Origin: Novosphingobium capsulatum NBRC 12533
Lineage (GTDB): Bacteria; Pseudomonadota; Alphaproteobacteria; Sphingomonadales; Sphingomonadaceae
Direction: 5' to 3'
Length of the DNA stretch: 64,000 nt
NCBI RefSeq assembly: GCF_001598375.1
Contig: NZ_BCYV01000012.1
Location: 124,001 to 188,000, forward strand
How positions within the stretch are numbered: position 1 is the first letter of the stretch; every line of letters starts with the position of its first letter. The notes beneath the pieces are model-generated. The model searched no databases and was not told where the DNA came from. It saw nothing but the letters and a program-made list of their open reading frames with translations. Positions 31,364 through 39,970 of the stretch are shown here, piece by piece. Position numbers and translations under genes: made by a program.

Positions 31364-33538
31364 ATGGCCGAGCGTTCGTTTGCACGTGAAGTGGAGCATC
31401 TGCGGCTGGGGGCGGGCGAGGAATTTCGTGGGGAAGCGATCCTCGCGATTACCAAGGGCCTGCTCCAGGCGGGCGTAGCCTATGTTGGCGGCTATCAGGG
31501 CTCGCCGATCTCTCACCTCATGGACGTCCTCGCCGATGCGCAGGACATCCTTGGCGAGTTGGGCGTGAACTTCCAAAGCTCGGCCAACGAATCCACCGCT
31601 GCGGCCATGCTCTCGGCCTCGGTGATGTACCCCTTGCGCGGCGCGGTGGCGTGGAAATCGACCGTGGGCACCAACGTCGCGTCCGACGCGCTCGCCAACC
31701 TGGCCTCAGGCGGCATCACTGGCGGCGCCATGGTCATCATCGGTGAAGACTACGGTGAAGGTTCCTCGATCATGCAGGAACGCACCCACGCATTCGCGAT
31801 GAAATCGCAAATGTGGCTGCTCGACCCGCGCCCCGACCATGCCTGCATCGTCGACCTGATCGAGAAGGGCTTCCAACTGTCCGAGGCGTCGAACACCCCG
31901 GTCATGCTCGAGGTACGCGTGCGCACGTGCCACATGCATGGTACCTTTGTGTGCAAGGACAACGTGGCCCCCGCCTTCACGCTCGAGGATGCGCTCGCCC
32001 ATCCCCAGCGCGATCTCGACCGGATCGTGCTGCCTCCGGCGGCCTATGCCCACGAACACGAGAAGATCGCGCAGCGCCTGCCAGCCGCGATCGCGTTTGT
32101 GCGCGACAATCGCCTCAACGAGTGGTTCGGCCCTGAGGACGATTCAGACGGGGCGCCGCCGGTGGGGATCGTGCTGCAAGGTGGCATGTACAACAACGTG
32201 ATCCGCGCATTGCAGTACCTCGGGCTTTCCGATGCCTATGGCAACACGCGGGTGCCGCTCTACGTACTCAACGTCACCTATCCACTGATAGACAGCGAGA
32301 TCGTTGCCTTTGCCAATGGCAAGAAGGCGATCCTGATGGTCGAGGAAGGGCAGCCCGATTATCTCGAGCAGGCGGTCAACACCATCGCCAATCGCCAAGG
32401 CCTGACCACCCGCGTGCGCGGCAAGGACGTGCTGCCGATGGCAGGGGACTATTCGGTGCAGGCGATCCTTGCGGGCATTGACGCATTCCTTGCAACCGAG
32501 GCACCACGCCTGCTGGGCAATCGCCCGCCGTTGCCCGATGCACGCCCTGCCCTCGACCTGCCGGTCGTGGCCCGCTTGCGCGAGACGGTGCCGGCGCGTC
32601 CGCCAGGATTGTGCACCGGCTGCCCGGAGCGCCCCATCTTCGCCGCAATGAAGCTGGTCGACCAGGAACGCGGCGCGCACCACGTCTCGGCCGACATCGG
32701 CTGCCACCTGTTCTCGATCCTGCCGCCATTCAACATCGGCAACACCACGATGGGGTTCGGCCTCGGCGGCGCCTCGGCCGCAGCGTTCGGACGCAAGACC
32801 ACGGGCAAGCGTTCGATCGCGGTGATGGGAGACGGTGGCTTCTGGCACAACGGCCTGACCAGCGGGATCGGCAACGCGGTGTTCAACAAGCACGACGGCG
32901 TGTTCGTGATCGTCGACAATTTCTATTCCTCGGCCACCGGGGGGCAGGACATCCTCTCGTCGCGCGCCAGCAACGCCAGCCGCAAGACCAACAACCCGAT
33001 CGCCAAAGCCGTCGCGGGCATTGGCGCCACGTGGATACGCGAGGTCGATCGCACCTACGACGTCGGCCGGATGAAGGCAGTACTGACCGAGGCGCTGACC
33101 ACCCCAGAGGAAGGCCCCAAGGTCATCATCGCCAGTTCCGAATGCATGCTCAACAAGCAGCGCCGGGTGAAACCGCAGGTCGCCAAGGCGATTAGGAGCG
33201 GCACGCGTGTGGTCAAGGAGCGCTTCGGCGTCGATGAGGACATATGCACCGGCGACCACGCCTGCATTCGCCTGTCAGGCTGCCCATCGCTGTCGGTCAA
33301 ACAACTGGACGATCCGCTGCGCGATGATCCGGTGGTCACGATCGACAACACGTGTGTGGGCTGCGGCAACTGCGGCGAAGTGTCCGAGGCCGCGGTGCTG
33401 TGCCCCTCGTTCTATCGCGCCGACGTGATCCACAACCCAACCTGGTGGGACCGCGCCCGCGCGCGTGTCGCCATGGGCCTTATCACCTACCTCCAGGCGC
33501 GCCGCGACCGTGCGCGTCCCCTTGCCGGAGCCGCATGA
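31364..33538 (+). CDS. Indolepyruvate ferredoxin oxidoreductase, alpha-type subunit
   Basis: This 724-residue subunit combines a pyrimidine domain (LLQAGVAYVGGYQGSPISHL at the N-terminus), a ThDP-binding domain (VMGDGGFWHNGLTSGIGNAV then FVIVDNFYSSATGG) and a C-terminal ferredoxin part with CTGDHACIRLSGC and CVGCGNCGEVSEAAVLC for iron-sulfur clusters. It would oxidatively decarboxylate an aryl- or branched-chain 2-oxo acid to its acyl-CoA, passing electrons to ferredoxin. AGCAGGA precedes the ATG, inside the palindrome. The stop overlaps the beta subunit start by 4 bp. The substrate in this aerobic, catabolic setting is not known. Confidence 0.92.
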   Translation: MAERSFAREVEHLRLGAGEEFRGEAILAITKGLLQAGVAYVGGYQGSPISHLMDVLADAQDILGELGVNFQSSANESTAAAMLSASVMYPLRGAVAWKSTVGTNVASDALANLASGGITGGAMVIIGEDYGEGSSIMQERTHAFAMKSQMWLLDPRPDHACIVDLIEKGFQLSEASNTPVMLEVRVRTCHMHGTFVCKDNVAPAFTLEDALAHPQRDLDRIVLPPAAYAHEHEKIAQRLPAAIAFVRDNRLNEWFGPEDDSDGAPPVGIVLQGGMYNNVIRALQYLGLSDAYGNTRVPLYVLNVTYPLIDSEIVAFANGKKAILMVEEGQPDYLEQAVNTIANRQGLTTRVRGKDVLPMAGDYSVQAILAGIDAFLATEAPRLLGNRPPLPDARPALDLPVVARLRETVPARPPGLCTGCPERPIFAAMKLVDQERGAHHVSADIGCHLFSILPPFNIGNTTMGFGLGGASAAAFGRKTTGKRSIAVMGDGGFWHNGLTSGIGNAVFNKHDGVFVIVDNFYSSATGGQDILSSRASNASRKTNNPIAKAVAGIGATWIREVDRTYDVGRMKAVLTEALTTPEEGPKVIIASSECMLNKQRRVKPQVAKAIRSGTRVVKERFGVDEDICTGDHACIRLSGCPSLSVKQLDDPLRDDPVVTIDNTCVGCGNCGEVSEAAVLCPSFYRADVIHNPTWWDRARARVAMGLITYLQARRDRARPLAGAA

Positions 33539-35106
33539 TGCCGACCGAAATTCTGCGCCTGCCGCTTGCCCCCGCCGGTGACGCCACCGAACGCCCCATC
33601 GCCATCGCCATCGTTGCCATGGGCGGCCAGGGCGGTGGCGTGCTGACGGGCTGGATTGTCGCGCTGGCCGAGGCGGCGGGCTGGGTGGCGCAATCCACCT
33701 CGGTGCCCGGTGTGGCGCAGCGCACCGGCGCCACGATCTATTATGTCGAGATGATGCCTATGCGTGGTGGTCGCAAGCCGGTGCTGGCGCAGATGCCCAC
33801 GCCGGGCGATGTCGACGTGGTGCTGGCGTCGGAATTCATGGAGGCGGGCCGCTCGATCCTGCGCGGCATCGTCACCCCGGGGCGCACCACGCTGATCGCC
33901 TCGGACCACCGCGCGCTGTCGATCGGCGAGAAAAGCGCGCCGGGCGACGGCATCGCCGACAGCGGCGTGGTCCACGAGGCGATCGGTGCCACCACGCGTG
34001 CGCGCATCGTCTTCGACATGAACGCGCTCGCCGTCGCCAACGGCAGCGTCATTTCCTCCGCGCTGTTCGGCGCGCTGGCGGGCAGCGGCGTACTGCCCTT
34101 CGCGCGCGAGGCCTATCACGCGGTGATTGCCGCCGATGGCAAGGGCGTGGCCGCCTCGATCCGCACGTTCGATGCAGCGTTTGCCCGCGCTGCCGGGGAA
34201 GAGGCAACGTCCCCAGCTTTGGCAGTCGCCAGCCGAGAACCCGCGCCCGTTGACGCGCACTGCGGCCCGCTTGCGTCACGGCTGATCGAGCGGCTGCCTC
34301 CCGGCGTTCACGCGATGGCGCGCGCCGGCCTCGCCAAGGTGGTGGACTTCCAGGACCCTGCCTATGGACGCGACTATTGCGAGCTGCTCGAGCAGCTCCA
34401 CACCGTGGACCTTGCCGCCGGAGGAGCAGAGCGCGACCATGCCTTCACCCGCGAGGCGGCCAAATATCTCGCCCAGGCCATGGCCTATGATGACATCGTG
34501 CGCGTCGCCGATCTCAAGACACGCAGTGGCCGCCATGCCCGCATCGCCGCCGAAGCGAATGCCGCGCCAGGCACGCTGCTCCACACCACCGAATACATGC
34601 ACCCGCGGCTGGAAGAGGTCGCCGGCATCCTGCCAGCCCCGCTGGCCGACTGGCTGACGCGCCGCCCCCGGCTCTTCCGCGCGATCGACCGGCGCATCAG
34701 CAAGGGCCGGCGCGTGCGCACCTATTCGGTCGGGTGGTTCCTTACGCTCTATGCGGTCGCCGGCCTCAGGCGGCTGCGACGCAGCTCGCTGCGCCACCGT
34801 CAGGAAGTGGCGCACCGCGACGCGTGGCTGGCGCTGGCCACGCGGCTGGTGGCAATCGACTATGCACTGGGGGTCGAGGTGCTACGCTGCCGCCGCCTGG
34901 TAAAAGGCTATTCCGACACCCACGCGCGCGGACTGTCCAAGTTTGACCGCGTGATCGCCACGATCGAGACCCTCGCCGGGCGCGATGACGCGGCCGACTG
35001 GGCCCGCCGCCTGCGTGAGACCGCAGTGCGCGATGGCGAGGACAAGGATCTCGACGGGCTGATCCGCACGATCGCCTCGTTCATGGGAGCTGCCGTAGCG
35101 GCATGA
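33535..35106 (+). CDS. Indolepyruvate oxidoreductase beta-type subunit with DUF6537 extension
   Basis: The 523-residue subunit begins with the gamma/beta domain of 2-oxo acid:acceptor oxidoreductases (IAIVAMGGQGGGVLTGWIVA, STSVPGVAQRTGATIYYVEM, VDVVLASEFMEAGRSILRG). It continues beyond the usual 200 residues into a helical DUF6537-type region (VVDFQDPAYGRDYCELLEQL, DDIVRVADLKTRSGRHARI). The extension is typical of proteobacterial aerobic homologs. ATG at 33535 overlaps the alpha stop (ATGA), so both subunits are made in step. It completes the oxidoreductase with the gene upstream. Confidence 0.9.
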   Translation: MMPTEILRLPLAPAGDATERPIAIAIVAMGGQGGGVLTGWIVALAEAAGWVAQSTSVPGVAQRTGATIYYVEMMPMRGGRKPVLAQMPTPGDVDVVLASEFMEAGRSILRGIVTPGRTTLIASDHRALSIGEKSAPGDGIADSGVVHEAIGATTRARIVFDMNALAVANGSVISSALFGALAGSGVLPFAREAYHAVIAADGKGVAASIRTFDAAFARAAGEEATSPALAVASREPAPVDAHCGPLASRLIERLPPGVHAMARAGLAKVVDFQDPAYGRDYCELLEQLHTVDLAAGGAERDHAFTREAAKYLAQAMAYDDIVRVADLKTRSGRHARIAAEANAAPGTLLHTTEYMHPRLEEVAGILPAPLADWLTRRPRLFRAIDRRISKGRRVRTYSVGWFLTLYAVAGLRRLRRSSLRHRQEVAHRDAWLALATRLVAIDYALGVEVLRCRRLVKGYSDTHARGLSKFDRVIATIETLAGRDDAADWARRLRETAVRDGEDKDLDGLIRTIASFMGAAVAA

Positions 35107-35222
35107 GCCGGCTTGCCTGCGCCGCCCGGGTCGCGATAATGACCGGCGACCATGACTGAAGCGCCCGCCCATTCACCCCCTGCCCGATCTGTAGCGCTCG
35201 GCCGGATCACTGTGGCGCTGGC

Positions 35223-35672
35223 ATGAGCCTTCCCACCCGCCCCGAAGACCTCGAGGCCAATCTTGGCTATGCGATCAACCGCCTCGCCAACCTGGGCCAG
35301 GCCGCACAGGCCCGGCGTCTGGCTGCCAGCGGGCTCAGCCTCGTGCTGGTGCGTACGCTCTCGGTGCTGCACATCGAGGACGGCCTCACCATCAACGAAA
35401 TCGCCGCGCGCACCTTTGCCGACCAGTCCACCGCCAGCCGCACCGTAGAGGCGATGGTAGCGGCGGGCCTGGTCGACCGGCGCACCCCGCCGGGCGACCA
35501 GCGCCGGCGCGAGATCGTGCTTACCCCCGCCGGCCGCGCCGCACTCGTGGCGGCTTGGCCGCGCATGGAAGAGCATGCCGCAACCCTGGCGCGAAACATC
35601 ACCGCGGCCGACCTCGAAACATGCCGCCGCGTGCTCGCTGCGATGACCGCCAACCTGCGCAGCGAGGACTGA
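35223..35672 (+). CDS. MarR-family regulator downstream of the oxidoreductase genes
   Basis: This 149-residue MarR-type protein has the winged helix TINEIAARTFADQSTASRTV, with wing DRRTPPGDQRRREIVLTPAG. MarR dimers usually repress and respond to aromatic acids. It lies 116 bp after the beta subunit on the same strand and is the closest candidate to bind the 48-bp palindrome at 31315-31362; that link is inference. The ribosome site is weak (GGCGCTGGC). Confidence 0.88.
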   Translation: MSLPTRPEDLEANLGYAINRLANLGQAAQARRLAASGLSLVLVRTLSVLHIEDGLTINEIAARTFADQSTASRTVEAMVAAGLVDRRTPPGDQRRREIVLTPAGRAALVAAWPRMEEHAATLARNITAADLETCRRVLAAMTANLRSED

Positions 35673-35700
35673 GCGGCCAGCAACCGCCCGCGCCTGTCCC

Positions 35701-36822
35701 TTACCCCTCTTCATCCCGGCGCAGGAAGCGACCCGGTGAAACCCCCGTCCATTCCTTGAACGCGCGCGAGAAAGCGGCGGTATCGGCGTAGCCGAGCTGT
35801 TCGGCCGCGACGGTCAACGAGATACCCGACTTGCCCAGCATCGTCTGCGCGCGGGCCTGGCGGGCTTGTTGCAGCAGGTCGCGGAACGAGGTGCCTTCCT
35901 CGGCCAGGCGGCGGCGCAGCGAGCGTTCCGACAGCTTCATCTCCGCCGCAACCGACGCGCAATCGACGTGGGTTCGGCCCAGCCAGCGCCCGATGATGTC
36001 GCGCGTCAACTCAACGAAACTTTCTGCCGGGGTCGCCTCGGGGCCCATCAAAGCCAGCAAGTGCCATTCGAGGATGGTGCGCAGCTTGCGGTCCTCGGCC
36101 GGCACGGCGCTCGGCAGCGGGCGATCAAGGTCTTCGTTGCGCAGCACCAGCGCGTTGGTCACCTGGTTGCCACTCACCGGTGCGCGAAAGGCCTGCGCCA
36201 GCGCGGCCTCGCGTCCTGTCACCGCGTGCTCCAGGTGCACCGCAACGGGTGTCCACCGCGCGTGGGTGAGCTGGCGGATGAGAGTCACGTAGCTTGCCAG
36301 GGCAAACTCGGCATCCTGCACGCGCGGCCAGATCGCCGAGTCCTCGATGCGGTAGCTATAGGTGGTGGTCTCGGCGTCGCGGCGGCTATCGAACAGCGTG
36401 CGCGTCTGCAGGCGCGACTGGAACAACACGAGGTAATCGAGCGCGCCGCGCAACGAGCCGGCCGCGCGCAGCAGCGCGTAGAACGGGCCAAGGTCGGCAA
36501 GCCCAAAGGCCGCGCCCATCGCCAGCCCCAGCGCCGGCCGATCGAAGCGCGCGGCCGCCGCCTCGAGCAGGGCAACATAGCGGTGCAAAGGCACGGTTTC
36601 GTAGGGTGTCTCAAGCTGGGCGCGGAACATGCCGTGTTCGCGCAGCAGCGGGTCGATGCGCTTGCCCACGTCCTCCAACGCGGTGAACAGCGCCGTCAGG
36701 AACAGCAGGCGGATGGTGGCCTGGCCAGCGCGGCCGGCGATATCGGGCGGAAGGCCTGCAGCGGCATGATCGGCCGCAAGGCCGGACGGGGGAAGATCGG
36801 GGTCTGCCATCACGGGGCGCAT
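35701..36822 (-). CDS. AraC-family transcriptional regulator
   Basis: The 373-residue protein has an N-terminal ligand domain of the arabinose-binding type seen in OruR/ArgR-like AraC proteins (ARFDRPALGLAMGAAFGLAD, LFQSRLQTRTLFDS). A C-terminal double helix-turn-helix follows (VDCASVAAEMKLSERSLRRR, ISLTVAAEQLGYADTAAFSR, then FKEWTGVSPGRFLRR). It probably activates the divergent operon starting at 36946. The 123-bp gap holds no other gene. ATG at 36810 is an alternative start. Confidence 0.9.
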   Translation of the reverse strand: MRPVMADPDLPPSGLAADHAAAGLPPDIAGRAGQATIRLLFLTALFTALEDVGKRIDPLLREHGMFRAQLETPYETVPLHRYVALLEAAAARFDRPALGLAMGAAFGLADLGPFYALLRAAGSLRGALDYLVLFQSRLQTRTLFDSRRDAETTTYSYRIEDSAIWPRVQDAEFALASYVTLIRQLTHARWTPVAVHLEHAVTGREAALAQAFRAPVSGNQVTNALVLRNEDLDRPLPSAVPAEDRKLRTILEWHLLALMGPEATPAESFVELTRDIIGRWLGRTHVDCASVAAEMKLSERSLRRRLAEEGTSFRDLLQQARQARAQTMLGKSGISLTVAAEQLGYADTAAFSRAFKEWTGVSPGRFLRRDEEG

Positions 36823-36945
36823 GTGTGTGGCCGATTCTGCAATGCGTCAATCCCCGCCTGCAATTGTCGCAAGGCCCGCGCTCGACCAGACCGTCAGCAT
36901 CCTGGCGCACCACGCCGGCACCCAAGCAAACGATGGGAAATCTGC

Positions 36946-38133
36946 GTGCCTGACCTGTTCACCGACACCCTCACGGCGGCGGCCGCCCCATCCGCCACGC
37001 CAGCTCTGCCGCGTGTCGATTTCCTCTATCTGTCCGAACCCGACATGATCCGCGCCGGGGTGACCGACATGCCCGCCTGCGTCGATGCGATGGAAGAGAT
37101 GTTCCACCTGCTGCACCATGGCGACTATCGCATGGCCGGTGGCAACAACAACCAACACGGCGCGGTGATCGTCTTTCCCGAGGATTCGCCCTTTCCCGCG
37201 ATGCCCAAGCCCACCACCGACCGCCGCTTCATGGCGATGCCGGCCTATCTTGGCGGCCGCTTCGGCACGGCGGGGATGAAATGGTATGGCTCCAACATCG
37301 CCAACCGCGAAAAGGGCCTGCCGCGCTCGATCCTCACGTTCGTGCTCAATGATGCCGATACTGGCGCCCCGCTGGCCTACATGTCGGCCAACCTGCTCTC
37401 GGCCTACCGCACCGGTGCGATCCCCGGCGTGGGCGCGCGTCACCTCGCCCGGCCGGATTCGCGCGTGGTCGGCATCGTCGGGCCCGGCGTGATGGCACGC
37501 ACCTCGCTCGAGGCGTTCATGGCTACCTGCCCGGCAATCGACACGGTCAAGATCAAGGGGCGCGGCGAGGCCAACCTGGCGGCATTCCGCACCTGGGCCG
37601 AGGCGCGCTTCCCGCAGCTTTCGGTGCGTGTGGTCGCCACCGATGAAGAAGTCGTGCGCGAGTCCGACATCGCGACGTTCTGCGCCTCGGTGCCGACCGG
37701 CGATCCCGCCCGCTATCCCACAGTGCGGCGCGAATGGGTCAGCCCGGGCACGTTCCTGTCGATGCCTGCGCCGTGCAGCATCGATGCCGGCATGGAAGCG
37801 CCCGAGATCCGCAAGGTGCTCGATTTCACCGGGCTTTACGAGGCTTACCGCGAGGAACTGCCGCGCCCGATGCACCGCATCATCCCGGCGGTAGGCGTGC
37901 GCTGGTTTGACCTCGTCGATGAAGGCCGGGTCGCGGCCACGTCGCTCGAAGATCTCAGCGCGATCGTAGCAGGCGCAGCGCCCGGCCGGCGCGATGCCGA
38001 CGAAATCATCATGCTCTCCATCGGCGGCATGGCGGTGGAGGACGTGGCCTGGGGAACGCACGTCTATCGCCGCGCGCTGGCCCAGGGAATCGGCACGCGC
38101 CTGACCCTGTGGGACGAACCCGTCCTGCGCTGA
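36946..38133 (+). CDS. Ornithine cyclodeaminase/mu-crystallin family protein (tyramine oxidase subunit B-like)
   Basis: The 395-residue protein opens FLYLSEPDMIRAGVTDMPAC after a short leader and has the NAD(P)-binding motif VVGIVGPGVMARTSLEAF and the substrate-side AMPAYLGGRFGTAGMKWYGS. Homologs are annotated as ornithine cyclodeaminases or tyramine oxidase subunit B; true cyclisation activity is not shown by sequence. GTG at 36946 is the only suitable start found, with a weak GGGAAA site. It heads the seven-gene run to 44824, immediately followed by RidA and a FAD amine or amino-acid oxidase, which suggests handling of imines or amino acids. Confidence 0.82.
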   Translation: MPDLFTDTLTAAAAPSATPALPRVDFLYLSEPDMIRAGVTDMPACVDAMEEMFHLLHHGDYRMAGGNNNQHGAVIVFPEDSPFPAMPKPTTDRRFMAMPAYLGGRFGTAGMKWYGSNIANREKGLPRSILTFVLNDADTGAPLAYMSANLLSAYRTGAIPGVGARHLARPDSRVVGIVGPGVMARTSLEAFMATCPAIDTVKIKGRGEANLAAFRTWAEARFPQLSVRVVATDEEVVRESDIATFCASVPTGDPARYPTVRREWVSPGTFLSMPAPCSIDAGMEAPEIRKVLDFTGLYEAYREELPRPMHRIIPAVGVRWFDLVDEGRVAATSLEDLSAIVAGAAPGRRDADEIIMLSIGGMAVEDVAWGTHVYRRALAQGIGTRLTLWDEPVLR

Positions 38134-38200
38134 GACCAGGCAGCGCTCAAAACCGCCGCCCCCCGTCCCCCTGAAATCCTCCTCCCGCGAAAGACATTCC

Positions 38201-38623
38201 ATGCCCGACGTCATCAAGCTCAAGACCGGCAACAAGTTCGAGGAGCACGGCAGCTATTCCCGCCTCGTGGCCGTAGGCGATCTGATTTTCGTGTCCAATA
38301 CCGCCGGACGCAACCCGCAGACCAAGGAAATCCCGGCGAACCTGGCCGATCAGACCAACCAGGTGCTCGACAACATCGCCGCCGCGCTCGCTGCGGTCGA
38401 TGCCTGCCTCGAAGACGTGGTCGCCGCGCGGGTCTTCGTGCAGTTTCCCAAGGACGTGCTGGCAGTGATGACCGCCTATGGCGCGCGCATGCGCGGCATC
38501 AACCCTACGCTGACGATGACCTGCCCGCCGCTTGGCGCGGCTGAATACAAGGTGGAGATCGAGGTCACCGCCTGGCGCGGCGCGTCGAAGGGCGCGGTGC
38601 GCGAACTGCAGATCAGTCTCTGA
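38201..38623 (+). CDS. RidA family (reactive imine/enamine deaminase-like) protein
   Basis: This 140-residue protein has the YjgF/YER057c/UK114 fold: GSYSRLVAVGDLIFVSNTAG, NQVLDNIAAALAAVDACLED and a final CPPLGAAEYKVEIEVTAW. RidA proteins hydrolyse reactive 2-aminoacrylate-type imines; group members in catabolic operons act on specific enamines. The usual catalytic Arg (in a ...CPAR... context) is not obvious here, so it may belong to a divergent Rid group. It lies between an ornithine cyclodeaminase-like protein and a FAD oxidase, both able to form or use imines. Confidence 0.85.
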   Translation: MPDVIKLKTGNKFEEHGSYSRLVAVGDLIFVSNTAGRNPQTKEIPANLADQTNQVLDNIAAALAAVDACLEDVVAARVFVQFPKDVLAVMTAYGARMRGINPTLTMTCPPLGAAEYKVEIEVTAWRGASKGAVRELQISL

Positions 38624-38637
38624 GCGGACCAACAGCG

Positions 38638-39930
38638 ATGGGCCCCGCAATAACCCCCGTGACGACATCGGAGCGCTTTCCCGGCAGCACATCGGTCGTG
38701 GTGATCGGCGGCGGTATCGTCGGCCTGTCCACCGCGCTGACGCTGGCCGAGCGCGGCGTGCCGGTGGTGGTGCTGGAGAAGGGCAGCATCGCCGGCGAGC
38801 AATCGTCGCGCAACCTTGGCTGGGTGCGCAAGGTCATGCGCGCAGTGCCCGATCTGCCGATGGCCATCGCCGCCGAGCGGATGTGGCAGCAGATGCCCGC
38901 GCGCGTGGGCGAGGATTGTGGCTTTCGGCAGGCCGGGATCACCTATGTCGCGCGGACCGATGCGGAATTGGCCGCCTACGAGGGCTGGCTCAAAGCCGTG
39001 CGCGGCGCGGGTCTGGACAGCCGGATGCTGACCGGGGCCGAAGTAGCGCAGGCGATCCCCGGCAGTACCGGGCGCTGGGCCGGCGGCATCGCGACCCCGT
39101 CCGACGCCCGCGCCGAACCGACGCTCGCATCCAGCGCGATCGCGCGCGCAGCCCTGACGCATGGTGCCGTGATCGTGGAAAACTGCGCCGTGCGCACGCT
39201 GGAGACCAGTGCCGGCGCGGTGCGCGGCGTGGTGACCGAGCGTGGCGCGATTGCCTGCGACCATGTCGTACTGGCAGGCGGCGTGTGGTCGCGCCGTTTC
39301 CTCGCCAATCATGGTGTGCGCCTGCTGACCTTGCCGCTGGTGGCGTCGGTGTTGCGCACCGCGCCAATGGACGGGCCGACCGACAGCGCGGTCGGCGCGG
39401 CTGACTTCTCGTTCCGCAAGCGGCTCGACGGGGGCTATACCATCACGCAGCGCGGCGCGCTGTTCGCTCCGCTGACGCTCGACCACCTGCTGATCGGCAT
39501 GAAGTACCTGCCTACGCTGATCGCGCAGTGGAAAAACCTGCGCCTATCGTTCGGGCGAGACTTCTTCGCCGATTTCGCCCTGCCCCGGCGCTGGCGCGCC
39601 GACGCTGTCTCGCCGTTCGAGCGGCTGCGCACGATCGATCCGCCAGTCAACCAGGCGCTCAACGCAGAAGCCATGCGCAACCTTGTTGCGGCATGGCCTA
39701 TCTTTGCCAACGCACGCGTGGCGCAGGCATGGGGCGGGATGATCGATGTGACGCCGGACTCGCTGCCGGTGATCGACAATGTCGCGCAACTGCCCGGCCT
39801 GACACTGGCCACCGGCTTTTCCGGGCACGGCTTCGGCACCGGCCCAGCGGCGGGCCGCCTCGCCGCAGACCTCGCCATGGGCGAGACGCCGTTCCTCGAT
39901 CCCACCCCCTACCGTCTCGAGCGATTCTGA
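38638..39930 (+). CDS. FAD-dependent amine/amino-acid oxidase (DAO family)
   Basis: The 430-residue flavoprotein begins with a dinucleotide motif VVVIGGGIVGLSTALTLAER, followed by VLEKGSIAGEQSSRNLGW, the usual DAO fingerprint. The C-terminal motif reads VTPDSLPVIDNVAQLPGLTL then TGFSGHGFGTGPAAG. It should oxidise an amine or D-/imino acid to an imine with release of H2O2 or electron transfer. RidA, 14 bp upstream, would then hydrolyse the imine. Substrate unknown. Confidence 0.9.
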   Translation: MGPAITPVTTSERFPGSTSVVVIGGGIVGLSTALTLAERGVPVVVLEKGSIAGEQSSRNLGWVRKVMRAVPDLPMAIAAERMWQQMPARVGEDCGFRQAGITYVARTDAELAAYEGWLKAVRGAGLDSRMLTGAEVAQAIPGSTGRWAGGIATPSDARAEPTLASSAIARAALTHGAVIVENCAVRTLETSAGAVRGVVTERGAIACDHVVLAGGVWSRRFLANHGVRLLTLPLVASVLRTAPMDGPTDSAVGAADFSFRKRLDGGYTITQRGALFAPLTLDHLLIGMKYLPTLIAQWKNLRLSFGRDFFADFALPRRWRADAVSPFERLRTIDPPVNQALNAEAMRNLVAAWPIFANARVAQAWGGMIDVTPDSLPVIDNVAQLPGLTLATGFSGHGFGTGPAAGRLAADLAMGETPFLDPTPYRLERF

Positions 39931-39970
39931 TGGCCAGCCCGCAACCCCGCACGCCGCACAGGACAACGCC

